Below, piece by piece: positions 26,524-35,647 of a DNA stretch of 64,000 nt (its first letter is position 1; each line of letters begins with the position of its first letter). Source of the stretch: CALJFL01 sp963669435 (GTDB lineage Bacteria > Pseudomonadota > Gammaproteobacteria > Pseudomonadales > Halieaceae); NCBI GenBank assembly GCA_963669435.1, contig OY770025.1, positions 1,984,001-2,048,000 of the forward strand. Direction: 5' to 3'. The notes below the pieces were generated by a model, which saw nothing but the letters and a program-made list of their open reading frames with translations, was not told the origin of the DNA and searched no databases. Made by a program: the position numbers and the translations under genes.

Positions 26524-27798
26524 ATGAAGTTTCTGGAGCAACGAGGTCTCACCTGGGCAGGCGCACTCAGGCTGGTTCAGCACAATATCCGCGACGCAGG
26601 CCTGCGCGTTACCCTGAAAAAAGCGATAGCGCAGCTGGGGCGCACTGATGTCGACTTTGATATTGATCGCTATGAAAAGTGGTTCGAGCGTCACATTACC
26701 GACCCGTGTTCTGCGGGCAATGCGTTGTTCGAACAGGCGTCTGTAGTCATAGTGGGTGCGCTGGATATTCCCCAGTGCAAAAAGTACCGGGTCATGCAGA
26801 AGGCGGAGTATTTCGCCAACCATGAAATTCAATGTAGTTACTCGGAATACCGTGACCTGACACGCGCATTCAGCCTGATGCAGTTGGCCAGTGTGGTTAT
26901 TTTCTATCGAATTCCTGCTGGTCCCCACGCTGAAGCACTTGTCGCGGAAGCGCAGCGGCTTGGTTTGAAGATGTATTACGATATCGACGATCCGATTTTT
27001 GATGATCAAACCTACCGCGCAAACAAGAACCTTGAGGCGCTCTCTGATCGCGAACGCGAGAGCTTGCTCGCAGAGATTCCCGGGTATCACCAACTGATGG
27101 AACGCGTCGGACGGGTGATCGTCAGTACCTCCGGAATGCGGGAACTGGCCGCCAGCTCACTTGGACCGGAGACGGAAATCGTTATCTGGCCCAACTTGAT
27201 CGACAGTGCAACACGCAGTGCTTTTGATCAGCTGCCTTCCACAGCTGACTCGCACATTGACGAGGTATGTCTGGGTTACTTTTCCGGATCCCGTGCCCAC
27301 GATCACGACCTGGAATTGATTGCCCCCGTATTGGCGCACTTACTGGACAAGTTCCCTCAACTACAGCTTCGCTTGGGAGGGTATACACAGCTCCCCGGTG
27401 TTCTGCTGCCTTACCAGGAGCGCATAGAAGTCATCGGATTCATGAGTTACCGCGCTTATCTGGAGAACCTGCGCGCCGTCGACATCAACCTGGTCCCACT
27501 GCTTGTCGACAGATTCAATGCGTGTAAGAGCGGCATTCGCTACCTGGAGGCGAGCCTTTGCGCTGTACCCACTGTCGCCAGTGCTGTCGGGCAGTTCACG
27601 GAAATGATTGTGCACGGTGAAACAGGATTCTTATGTGCGACAGAGCAGGAATGGCAGGACGAACTTGAGGTGATGTTGTTGGATATAGGCCTGCGCAGGC
27701 GACTTGGTGAGGCAGCTCAGCGTCAGGTCCTGGAGAGATACCAGTTGCACAGTGAAGATTTCCTGCCCCTCAAGGAGGTGGCCGCGCATGTCGCATGA
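26524..27798 (+). CDS. Glycosyltransferase, GT4-like, 424 aa
   Basis: A GT-B type enzyme: the C-terminal half has L-G-Y-F-S-G-S-R-A-H-D-H-D (about residues 253-265), a nucleotide-sugar region LRLGGYTQLPGVLLPYQERIEVIGF, N-L-V-P-L, R-Y-L-E-A-S-L-C-A-V-P-T-V-A-S (about 335-349, GT4 motif equivalent) and V-H-G-E-T-G-F-L. The N-terminal half holds ASVVIFYRIP and Y-D-I-D-D-P-I-F, a motif seen in GT4-like proteins of glycan clusters. GAGGGTGG precedes the ATG. The next gene starts inside its last 11 bases. Donor and acceptor are unknown. Confidence 0.85.
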   Translation: MKFLEQRGLTWAGALRLVQHNIRDAGLRVTLKKAIAQLGRTDVDFDIDRYEKWFERHITDPCSAGNALFEQASVVIVGALDIPQCKKYRVMQKAEYFANHEIQCSYSEYRDLTRAFSLMQLASVVIFYRIPAGPHAEALVAEAQRLGLKMYYDIDDPIFDDQTYRANKNLEALSDRERESLLAEIPGYHQLMERVGRVIVSTSGMRELAASSLGPETEIVIWPNLIDSATRSAFDQLPSTADSHIDEVCLGYFSGSRAHDHDLELIAPVLAHLLDKFPQLQLRLGGYTQLPGVLLPYQERIEVIGFMSYRAYLENLRAVDINLVPLLVDRFNACKSGIRYLEASLCAVPTVASAVGQFTEMIVHGETGFLCATEQEWQDELEVMLLDIGLRRRLGEAAQRQVLERYQLHSEDFLPLKEVAAHVA

Positions 27799-29032
27799 GC
27801 GGGCAGGCAAGCTGCTTGTAGTCAACCTGCACTACGCGCCCTTCAGTTTCGGTGGCGGCACTGTCGTGGCCGAGGCCCTTGCCGAGAGGCTGCATAGCGA
27901 ACACGGTTGGCAAGTAACCGTGCTGACGGCGCTCCGTGATTATAATTTGCCGGAATACACAGTCAGGCGTTATGCCATCAAGGGCGTCGACGTCATCGGC
28001 GTGGTCATTAATTCCGACCCGGACTACCGCACGGAATACGACAACCCGAGATTCAACCAGGTCGCCAGGCAGTTGTTGGCGCAGTTGCGCCCGGATGTTT
28101 GCCACCTGCACGCGGTGCAGGGACTCGGTGTATCGTGGCTCGACAGTGTCGCGGCTGTGGGTAGCCGACTGGCGGTTACCCTGCATGATTGTTGGTGGCT
28201 GTGTGACCAACAGTTCATGATCAACACCGATGGGAACTACTGCAACCAGAGTGCTGTGTCTCATGATCAGTGTCGTTATTGTACGGCGGCATTTCCGGAG
28301 TTCATGTCGCGGGACTCCTCGCTCAGGTCAGCATTGGATAAAGCCGATTTATTGCTCTATCCCAGCGACTTTCACCGGACCTTGCATGTAGACAGCGGGC
28401 TGGACGATGCCAGGTCACTTGTGCATAAGAACGGCATTAATTTCCCCGGTCCAAATTACCCGACTATAAGGCAGGCATTGCAAGAGCGCCGCGATCACAC
28501 GGTATTCGGGTTTACCGGTGGTCCAGGACCCATTAAGGGTGCCCCGTTTATTATGCGTGCATTCCAAGACACAGCGATCACGAATTACGTGCTGAAAGTG
28601 GTAGACTCCGCCCAAAATCTGGGAACGTCCTGGCAGTCTTCCAAGGATTGGAAGGGCAAGGTCAGGGTCGATTTCGTGCCGGCCTACAGCCAGGAAAGCA
28701 TGGATGATTTTTTTGCCCAGATTGATGTACTGCTGTTCCCCTCGCAATGGAAGGAAAGCTTTGGCTTGACCGTGCGCGAGGCACTGGCCCGAAATGTTTG
28801 GGTGATTGCAACAGACTGTGGGGCGCCCGTGGAAGATATCGTCGACGGTGAAAATGGCAGCATCATACCCTTCGACGGTAGCCATCATAAGCTGAGAAGC
28901 GCAATCGAGAATGCTGCTGCCCGAGACTGGACGGACTATGTAAACCCCTACAAGGAGCAGTTGCAAAGCTTTGACCAGCAGGCGGGTGAACTGCACCAGC
29001 TATTCGTTGAACAGATGCAGACCATTACATGA
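27788..29032 (+). CDS. GT4 glycosyltransferase, 414 aa
   Basis: The ATG at 27788 was chosen because it begins just before the classic N-terminal strand KLLVVNLHYAPFSFGGGTVV, and the longer frame to 27704 only covers the upstream gene. GT4 landmarks are D-V-C-H-L-H-A-V-Q (acceptor side), G-F-T-G-G-P-G-P-I-K-G (donor loop), VDFVPAYSQE and L-F-P-S-Q-W-K-E-S-F-G-L-T-V-R-E-A-L-A, with the E-x7-E pair. A four-Cys segment (C-x3-QF...C-x9-C-R-Y-C) resembles a zinc knuckle, as in some glycosyltransferases acting on capsule or O-antigen. It overlaps the upstream gene by 11 bases and the downstream one by four. Confidence 0.9.
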   Translation: MSHERAGKLLVVNLHYAPFSFGGGTVVAEALAERLHSEHGWQVTVLTALRDYNLPEYTVRRYAIKGVDVIGVVINSDPDYRTEYDNPRFNQVARQLLAQLRPDVCHLHAVQGLGVSWLDSVAAVGSRLAVTLHDCWWLCDQQFMINTDGNYCNQSAVSHDQCRYCTAAFPEFMSRDSSLRSALDKADLLLYPSDFHRTLHVDSGLDDARSLVHKNGINFPGPNYPTIRQALQERRDHTVFGFTGGPGPIKGAPFIMRAFQDTAITNYVLKVVDSAQNLGTSWQSSKDWKGKVRVDFVPAYSQESMDDFFAQIDVLLFPSQWKESFGLTVREALARNVWVIATDCGAPVEDIVDGENGSIIPFDGSHHKLRSAIENAAARDWTDYVNPYKEQLQSFDQQAGELHQLFVEQMQTIT

Positions 29033-30105
29033 AAACTCAGCTCTACTTGCACATCGGCCGCCCGAAAACTGGCTCGACGGCCTTACAGCATTTCCTCATG
29101 CACAACAGGAAAGCACTGCTGGAGTACAAGCTGCTCTATCCCCTGACCGGGAACTACCAACTCTCCTCTCACCTGTTTGCCTATGCCTATGCTGATGATC
29201 TGCGACGCCAGGCACATCTGCCTGAGATAGATGCAGCACTTCTCTGGTCGCAGTTGGCAGAAGAGGTAAAAGCGTCCGCAGCGGCTTCAGTCGTGCTGTC
29301 TTCAGAAAATTTCTGGTTCAGTGATCCCGAAAAGATTCGGGGCGATTTATCCGAGCGATACGATGTACGTGTTGTAGCCTACATCCGCCGGCAGGACCAC
29401 GTTGTTGCCTCCAGTTTTTGTGAGGAGGTCAAGCGTGGCCAGATTACCTTACAGGACGATATCGACAAATATGCACTTTATGGGCCGAGACTGCAGTTAT
29501 TGGATTACTTCCGCATTCTGGAGCGCTGGGGTGAGTGCTTCGGTGTAGACAACATTGACGTCAGGGTTTATGAGTCACTCGGTAGCGGTGGCATTGCCGG
29601 CGATTTCTGCGGCGTATTGGGAGTGGATGACACGCTTGTCGATAGTGATGATCAAAGCATCAATCCAGCGCTGCCCTATGACGTGTTGTCTATGATCAGT
29701 AATCTCGGCAAGTTCAAGGCCGGCGATGCGGCCAGGCGCCGATTCGTGACCGCTCTTTCGGAGTCAGTTGCCATGCTTGGAGCTGATTTGTCCTATAGTG
29801 CTGCTGGATTATTCTCGACGGAACTTCGGGCCCGCATACTTTCGCACTTTCGGGATTCCAACCAGGCGATTCTGGACAAATTCCTCCCGGAAGGGGGCGA
29901 GAGCCTGTTCCCCAGTCTGGCGGACGAGACCTATATAAAACCCCTGGACACCTTCGACGGCGAACGCCATGCCAGGCTGATGATGGGGATGCACGCACAT
30001 CAGGAGAAGGTCAATGTGCGCCTGGTCAGAAGGTTGGGCAAACTGGAGCAACAGTTGGAGCAACAGGAAAAGCTGCTGCAAAAGTTGTTAGGGGAGGGCG
30101 AGTGA
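29029..30105 (+). CDS. Sulfotransferase-like protein with C-terminal coiled coil, 358 aa
   Basis: The start overlaps the previous stop (ATGA). A phosphosulfate-type P-loop is present as H-I-G-R-P-K-T-G-S-T-A-L-Q (about residues 8-20), and V-V-A-Y-I-R-R-Q-D-H (about 117-126) could be the 3'-phosphate site. This P-loop form (G-x-x-K-T-G-S-T) is common in sulfotransferase-like proteins of polysaccharide clusters, some not proven to transfer sulfate. The last 30 residues form an amphipathic Leu/Gln coiled coil (GKLEQQLEQQEKLLQKLL), suggesting an oligomer or tether. Placed before the MBOAT acyltransferase gene. Confidence 0.72.
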   Translation: MKTQLYLHIGRPKTGSTALQHFLMHNRKALLEYKLLYPLTGNYQLSSHLFAYAYADDLRRQAHLPEIDAALLWSQLAEEVKASAAASVVLSSENFWFSDPEKIRGDLSERYDVRVVAYIRRQDHVVASSFCEEVKRGQITLQDDIDKYALYGPRLQLLDYFRILERWGECFGVDNIDVRVYESLGSGGIAGDFCGVLGVDDTLVDSDDQSINPALPYDVLSMISNLGKFKAGDAARRRFVTALSESVAMLGADLSYSAAGLFSTELRARILSHFRDSNQAILDKFLPEGGESLFPSLADETYIKPLDTFDGERHARLMMGMHAHQEKVNVRLVRRLGKLEQQLEQQEKLLQKLLGEGE

Positions 30106-30152
30106 GCTCAATTGAAATGAAAATGAAAGGTCCCTGCTGCAGGTAGGTCTGA

Positions 30153-31700
30153 ATGTTATTTAACTCAATCGACTTCATTTTCATTTATCTGCCGATCGTA
30201 TTCAGTGGCTTCGCGCTGATGATGCGATTTGCCGGCTACGGCCCGGCAGTTTACTTCATGGCCGCCGCTTCGCTGGCATTCTATGGTTACTGGAAGCCTG
30301 CCTACACCTTGCTGATTCTGGTATCCATGGTGACGAACTATATGCTCGGGCGTGTAGTCGCTCCTCAGGCAGATACACCAGAGATACGCCGGCGGAGTTT
30401 TCTGATTCTTGGCATTGCCTTCAACGTGGGGTTACTGGGTTACTTCAAGTATTCCCAGATGCTCACCAATGCATTCGTTTATGTATCCGGGATCGATCCG
30501 GTCGATCTCGATGTGGTATTGCCCCTGGCGATCTCGTTTTTTACCTTTCAGCAAATTGCTTATCTGGTCGATACCTATAGTGGCAAACTACAGAATGTAA
30601 GCGGAGAAAAAGCCGAGTACGCACTGTTTGTTACCTTTTTCCCGCAATTGATTGCGGGCCCCATCGTGCACTATCGCACGGTGGTGCCGCAGTTTCGCAA
30701 AACCTGGAGGAACCCGATCTCCGCCCACGAGTTTGCGATAGGTGTGTCAATCTTCCTGATTGGTCTGTTCAAGAAAGTGGTGATCGCGGACGGCTTGGGC
30801 GACTACTCATTGCATTACTTCGAACGCCTGGAGAACGGTTACAACCTGACATCCCCCGAAGCCATTGCGGCACTGCTCTCCTATACGCTGGAGATTTACT
30901 TTGATTTCTCCGGTTACAGCGATATGGCTATCGGCCTCGGTCGCATGTTCGGTATTCGCCTGCCCATTAACTTTTACTCGCCGTACAAATCCGGGTCTGT
31001 CCGGGAGTACTGGCGCCGTTGGAATATTACCCTCGGGGCATTCTTCCGCGACTACGTTTACCTCCCGTTGGGAGGAAGCAGGAAGAGCGAGTTCCGTACC
31101 AACCTGAACAATGTGATCGTCATGACCCTCAGTGGATTGTGGCATGGCGCTGGCTGGAACTTCATCGTCTGGGGGTTTTTGCACGGCGTCGTCATGGTCA
31201 TCGAACGATTTTTGTCGCCCGGCAAGGACCGAATCAAGGCCTTGCTGGTGGTTAACTCAGCCGGGAGGCTGTTTACCGTATTTATAAGCAGGCTGTATCT
31301 GTTCGTGATGATCATGATGCTTTTTGCCGTATTCAGGTTGACGGAGCTGGATGACATTCTGTACCTGTGGATGCAGATCATCTCCATCGATTTGCAGAGC
31401 ATAGCGACGATATCGGCTACCTACATGGAAGAAAACATGCGGCTACTTGAGCGCCTCGCACAGGGCTTGTCCGTAAACGTTATGGATGAAGTTGCCTGGA
31501 CCAACACGCTCGTTCTGGCGCTGCTGGTCGTTTTTCTGATGCCTAATACCTACCAGTTGTTCAATGTGGACGGCGATAGCGATCAATCGGTGCAGAAGTT
31601 GTCACTGCGCAGCGCATTGGTGACAGGTTTCCTGGGTGCCTGGGCAATTGTTCTGGTGCTGTCATCCACGGCGAAGGAGTTCATCTACTTTGCCTTCTGA
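30153..31700 (+). CDS. MBOAT-family O-acyltransferase (AlgI-like), 515 aa
   Basis: Polytopic membrane protein with about 11-13 hydrophobic segments. Family landmarks: F-F-P-Q-L-I-A-G-P-I-V-H-Y, Y-W-R-R-W-N-I-T-L-G-A-F-F-R-D-Y-V-Y-L-P-L-G-G-S-R and the catalytic L-W-H-G-A-G-W (His 331) plus F-L-H-G (His 344). AlgI and its relatives pass acetyl from cytoplasmic donors across the inner membrane to periplasmic partner proteins that O-acetylate a polysaccharide. The two following SGNH-like genes are the natural partners. AGGT lies before the ATG. This is the only multi-pass export-side protein of the cluster apart from the acyltransferase-3. Confidence 0.92.
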   Translation: MLFNSIDFIFIYLPIVFSGFALMMRFAGYGPAVYFMAAASLAFYGYWKPAYTLLILVSMVTNYMLGRVVAPQADTPEIRRRSFLILGIAFNVGLLGYFKYSQMLTNAFVYVSGIDPVDLDVVLPLAISFFTFQQIAYLVDTYSGKLQNVSGEKAEYALFVTFFPQLIAGPIVHYRTVVPQFRKTWRNPISAHEFAIGVSIFLIGLFKKVVIADGLGDYSLHYFERLENGYNLTSPEAIAALLSYTLEIYFDFSGYSDMAIGLGRMFGIRLPINFYSPYKSGSVREYWRRWNITLGAFFRDYVYLPLGGSRKSEFRTNLNNVIVMTLSGLWHGAGWNFIVWGFLHGVVMVIERFLSPGKDRIKALLVVNSAGRLFTVFISRLYLFVMIMMLFAVFRLTELDDILYLWMQIISIDLQSIATISATYMEENMRLLERLAQGLSVNVMDEVAWTNTLVLALLVVFLMPNTYQLFNVDGDSDQSVQKLSLRSALVTGFLGAWAIVLVLSSTAKEFIYFAF

Positions 31701-31709
31701 GCACTAACG

Positions 31710-33233
31710 ATGCGACCTGCTGCTTATCTGGCCGCTAGCGTTGCAATGTTGCTGCTCACCGTGGCAGCAACGGCGGCTTATCACTACCGGGCTGATCGCT
31801 GGGGAGTTTTCGCCAATGATTACCAGTGGTTTCACGAACATATCCTGATTAACAAACTCTATCTGAAGACGAGCTTTCTCACCCGCACAACCCACGGGTA
31901 TGACTGCTATGTTTTCGGCTCTTCCCGTGTTGCTGCCCTCGACGTCCGGTTGTTGGATGATAGCTGTTACAACTTTACCCATTCAGGTGGTGTTTTGACC
32001 GACCATCTGCGTGCTGTTGAGCAACTTCTGGACGCGGGCATGCCGGTCAGCAAGGTATACATCGCACTCGATGACCTTTCCTACAATGTCGATCCCGGCG
32101 TGGCCAACTTACAGCACATGCGCCACCCGTATCCCAGGAGCCTTGGCGAATATGTCGATGCGCTGAGCCTCTTTTTGCTCAAGCCCGTGGATGTTACAGA
32201 TCTGGCACTGGTGACAGGTAAAACGCCGAAACTGGAAGTACCCCGATTCATCCGCGACCCAAACCTGGATACGGATCGAATCCGAGAGAAGTACCAGACC
32301 TTCTATGACAACCCGGTACAAATGGATGTTCGCTTCCGGCGCCTGCGCGGTCTACCGGAAGGTGACGAATACCATGGCGCAGCGGCAGTCGGCGCGCTGC
32401 TTGCGTTGAAGTCGCTGGCTGACCAACATGGCTTTGAGCTCTCCGGTTTTTTTCTGCCACTGCACTACAAAACTTACCTCACAAGAAATTACCCGTGGTA
32501 CCTGGATTTCAAGACCGAGATCGCCGAATTGATTTCCTTTCGCGATTTTACCGGCCTGAATCGTTTCACCACGGACAATCGCTACTGGCGGGAGACCAGC
32601 CATTTCTCCGCAGCGGTCGGCGATCAACTGCTTGGGATGGTGCTGAATGCAAGCGCCGCTCCGCGTGAAGGTTATGGCCGATGGGTAACCCGCGGTGCCG
32701 TGGAACAGTTGGAGTCCGAGCAACTTCGCCTGGACGCGTCCTACCTGCCGAGCCTGGCCCGGCGTGAGGGATTGATGTGGGTGCCCCTGCGATTTGTCGA
32801 TTATTGGACAACAAACGGTGACCTGGAAACAGTGAAGCTTGCCAGGCTCGAGGGCAGGGGCCGTATCCCGATAAATGAAGACACGCGTATCAGTATAGAA
32901 AGAAAGGTAGGTGGTGAGAGACCTTCACGGTCTGGCGGCGTGGTAGCCAATCTCCAGGAAGGTGATTACTTTATTATCCACTATGAGCTGGTTAGTGACA
33001 GGCGGCGTATGCTGTCTTTTCGCTTAACCCAGGATCCCGGGGACTACGGAGGCAAAGTCCGTGAATTTAACGCCAGAATCGAACCCGGGCTGAATCAAGG
33101 GTCATTGCTGGCCTACGCCTCCGTGCCTCGACCGAAGCTCCGTGTCAGCGTGGGCGGGGGTAATGCGGTGATTGATTGGTCTGCGTTGAAAGCCTATAAG
33201 CTGGACTACGCGGCCCCAAACGGCTCGATCTAG
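31710..33233 (+). CDS. Membrane-anchored SGNH-like acyl-transfer partner, copy 1 (AlgJ/AlgX-like role), 507 aa
   Basis: A single N-terminal helix (about residues 5-24) anchors it with the rest in the periplasm. The order Y-V-F-G-S-S-R-V-A-A-L-D (Ser 71/72) resembles SGNH block I, and a later D-N-R-Y-W-R-E-T-S-H-F-S has the spacing of the D-x2-H block V (H in S-H-F). The Asn/Gly blocks II and III are not clear. A C-terminal beta-rich part of about 150 residues follows and could bind glycan. It is directly downstream of the MBOAT gene and upstream of its own paralogue, the usual layout for AlgI-AlgJ pairs. O-acetylation of the glycan is inferred from context. Confidence 0.7.
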   Translation: MRPAAYLAASVAMLLLTVAATAAYHYRADRWGVFANDYQWFHEHILINKLYLKTSFLTRTTHGYDCYVFGSSRVAALDVRLLDDSCYNFTHSGGVLTDHLRAVEQLLDAGMPVSKVYIALDDLSYNVDPGVANLQHMRHPYPRSLGEYVDALSLFLLKPVDVTDLALVTGKTPKLEVPRFIRDPNLDTDRIREKYQTFYDNPVQMDVRFRRLRGLPEGDEYHGAAAVGALLALKSLADQHGFELSGFFLPLHYKTYLTRNYPWYLDFKTEIAELISFRDFTGLNRFTTDNRYWRETSHFSAAVGDQLLGMVLNASAAPREGYGRWVTRGAVEQLESEQLRLDASYLPSLARREGLMWVPLRFVDYWTTNGDLETVKLARLEGRGRIPINEDTRISIERKVGGERPSRSGGVVANLQEGDYFIIHYELVSDRRRMLSFRLTQDPGDYGGKVREFNARIEPGLNQGSLLAYASVPRPKLRVSVGGGNAVIDWSALKAYKLDYAAPNGSI

Positions 33234-33275
33234 AGTGAAGACTGCCATGAAAGCGATTGTGCCTGGGAACCTGCG

Positions 33276-34817
33276 GTGACAAACCCGAACGACATATCCA
33301 CGACGAAATATCTGGCGGTGGCCCTGTGTGTTGGCGTTCTGGTGGTGGGTGCCACGGCCCTGTTCAACTTCAAAGCGAATACCTGGGGAATTTACGCAGA
33401 CGATTACCAGACATTTCATCTGAGAATTCGTCCCAACCGCCACTGGATGAAAACCGATTATTTGCTCAATGCACCGCACAGCTATGACTGCATCCTGTTC
33501 GGCTCGTCCAGGGTAGCGGCGATCGATGTACGTAAGCTCGAAGGCAACTGCTATAACTTCACGCATTCTGGTGGACTGCCCAGCAATCATCTGACGGCGC
33601 TGCGGGGTTTTTTGGAGCGAGGTCTGCCGATCAAGCGCATCTACCTGGGCCTGGACGATATTTCCTACCAGTGGAACCCGAATTTTGGCGATGTACAGCA
33701 CATGCGGCGCGGCTATCCGACGTCGCTTGCCGATTGGTTGGACGCCCAGGTCTTTTACCTCCTGCAACCGATAAAGCTGAAAAACATGGGACTGGTAAGC
33801 GGGGCCGTCAGGCGCCAGAAATTACCTTTTCATATCGTTGACCCGAACCTCGACTGGGAGCGCATCAATACTGAATCGCTAGCCTTCCTGGAAGATCCCG
33901 CGGCGCAGGATGCCAAGTTCCGCGAGCTGCGTAGTACACTCGCGGGCGGTGCATACCACGGCTCTTCGGCGGCGAAATCCGTGCGCAAGTTCGTTCGCCT
34001 GGCCCGCGGGCATGGCGTCGAGGTGGTGATGTTCTTCAACCCGCTCCACTATAAGACCTATTTCACCCGTAATTACACCAACTACCTGGATTTCAAGCGT
34101 CAGCTGGCAGATGTAGGGCCCTTCTACGACTTTACCGGGCTGAACAGGTACTCGATAGATAATGGCTTTTGGAAGGAAACCAGCCATTACTCCTCGTTGG
34201 TAGGTGACCACATGGCGCGCATCCTGTCTGGAGAGCCTGCCGGCCAGTCAGGTTTTGGACGACTGGTGTCCGCCGATAACTTGTCTCGTCTGGAGCGTGA
34301 GCAGGTAGCCATTGACCTGCAGCGCGTGCCGGGCGTGGTACAAGCCGAGGGATTAATAGAGCTTCCAGCCAGATATGTGCGGGCTTTGCAGGAAGAGGAT
34401 CGGTTGCGAGCAGCCACTGTTGTGCAGCCAAAGGGGCAGGCGAACCGGGTCTTTGTCGACGGTGGTGATATTATTCTGCACCGCGGCCAGCCGGCTAAAG
34501 ATTACCGACCCGGTGTGTGGACCAGGCTTAAGCCCGATAGAATGTTCCTGTTGGAGTTTTCCGTGGAGATGGAGCGCTGGGATCGCCTGATGTTCAGGTT
34601 GCGTCAGGATGAATCCCAATTTGAGAGTGGTTGGAGAAGCTATTTGTACTTGCAAAGTGGGGATACAGGCGCAGGGTACATTGCTGGTTTTACGTCGGTT
34701 AACAGGCCGCCGATCAGGATCGGCTTGGGAGAAGGTGATGTCCACCAGCGATGGCAACCGCTGAAACTTTACCAGATACTGCCCGGCCGCCAATCGGCTA
34801 CCCCGAGACAGGGGTGA
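33276..34817 (+). CDS. Membrane-anchored SGNH-like acyl-transfer partner, copy 2, 513 aa
   Basis: Tandem paralogue of the preceding gene with the same layout: N-terminal helix, L-F-G-S-S-R-V-A-A-I-D (Ser 77/78), T-H-S-G-G, I-Y-L-G-L-D-D-I-S-Y, HYKTYFTRNYTNYLDFK and the block V-like N-G-F-W-K-E-T-S-H-Y-S. The start is GTG 33276; an ATG at 33247 opens a frame that closes after ten codons. Shared stretches with copy 1 are scattered, so the duplication is old. Differences in the C-terminal beta-rich part may set different acceptor sites. Four-base GTGA overlap with the next gene. Confidence 0.7.
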   Translation: MTNPNDISTTKYLAVALCVGVLVVGATALFNFKANTWGIYADDYQTFHLRIRPNRHWMKTDYLLNAPHSYDCILFGSSRVAAIDVRKLEGNCYNFTHSGGLPSNHLTALRGFLERGLPIKRIYLGLDDISYQWNPNFGDVQHMRRGYPTSLADWLDAQVFYLLQPIKLKNMGLVSGAVRRQKLPFHIVDPNLDWERINTESLAFLEDPAAQDAKFRELRSTLAGGAYHGSSAAKSVRKFVRLARGHGVEVVMFFNPLHYKTYFTRNYTNYLDFKRQLADVGPFYDFTGLNRYSIDNGFWKETSHYSSLVGDHMARILSGEPAGQSGFGRLVSADNLSRLEREQVAIDLQRVPGVVQAEGLIELPARYVRALQEEDRLRAATVVQPKGQANRVFVDGGDIILHRGQPAKDYRPGVWTRLKPDRMFLLEFSVEMERWDRLMFRLRQDESQFESGWRSYLYLQSGDTGAGYIAGFTSVNRPPIRIGLGEGDVHQRWQPLKLYQILPGRQSATPRQG

Positions 34818-35647
34818 CGGCGTTGAAGATTCTGACCGCCATTGACCGCCAGTGGATGCGCTTCAACGCGCCCAAGCGGTCAAAAATTCACTCGACCTGC
34901 CTGGGTCCCAACCACCCTCTGTTTCTCGAGCATGCTGATGTAGCTGTGCTGTGGTCCGCGAAGGCAGGCTGTACCTTCGCGGTGAAGTGGTTTTTTGAGC
35001 AGCGCGGAGAACTGGCGGCGGCGAACGCGCATTCAGCGTGGATACACGACTACCGCACGCAGGTTTATCGCAAGTCAGAGGCGTTTCTGCAGGGGGTGCA
35101 CCGTGCCGAGTTTGGCAAGATGCGCTATGTGCGACTGGTCAGGAATCCATTTGGCCGCGCCGTCAGTAGCTATCTACACATGGTGCGCACGGTGGGCGAT
35201 CATCGTTTCCACCAGCCCTTAAACGAGTTCCTGGGGCGCGATATCGAGGAGCCCCCCGGGGTTACCTTTAGCGAATTCTGCGAATTTTTGCTTGCTACCG
35301 ATGTGGCGCGTTGTGATATCCACTATCGACAGCAGGCCCATGCGTTGGAAACCGGCGGTCTCATTGCGATTGACCAGTTAGTGCACCTGGAGAACCTCGA
35401 GCAGGAGTGGCAAGTGATGACCAACCGATTCAATCTCAACGTTTCTTCCGTGGCCGAACTCAGCCGCTCCCACCACAATACACAGCGGGCCAGTGCTCGT
35501 GAGTTTGTCGGCGACAGACCTTTCTTGCGTACGCCCGAGGATGTGTACCCGAGCTATGAATCGTTTTATAACCCGGAACTGGAGGTGAAAGTCGCTCATG
35601 TTTATGCTGAGGATTTTCACCGCTATGGATACGCGAAGGCTCTATGA
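34814..35647 (+). CDS. Sulfotransferase family 2-like, 277 aa
   Basis: The start is taken as GTG 34814, overlapping the upstream TGA by four bases; an ATG at 34751 would lengthen it by 21 residues but overlap the upstream gene by 67 bases. The phosphosulfate loop is V-L-W-S-A-K-A-G-C-T-F-A (about residues 44-55 here), a form known in carbohydrate sulfotransferase family 2. The 3'-phosphate site is Y-V-R-L-V-R-N-P-F-G-R-A-V-S-S-Y (about 98-113). The tail contains a late F-Y-N-P-E-L-E-x-K-V-x-x-V-Y-A-E-D-F-x-x-Y-G-Y, common in this group. Cytoplasmic, sulfating a hydroxyl of the glycan. Confidence 0.82.
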   Translation: MTALKILTAIDRQWMRFNAPKRSKIHSTCLGPNHPLFLEHADVAVLWSAKAGCTFAVKWFFEQRGELAAANAHSAWIHDYRTQVYRKSEAFLQGVHRAEFGKMRYVRLVRNPFGRAVSSYLHMVRTVGDHRFHQPLNEFLGRDIEEPPGVTFSEFCEFLLATDVARCDIHYRQQAHALETGGLIAIDQLVHLENLEQEWQVMTNRFNLNVSSVAELSRSHHNTQRASAREFVGDRPFLRTPEDVYPSYESFYNPELEVKVAHVYAEDFHRYGYAKAL

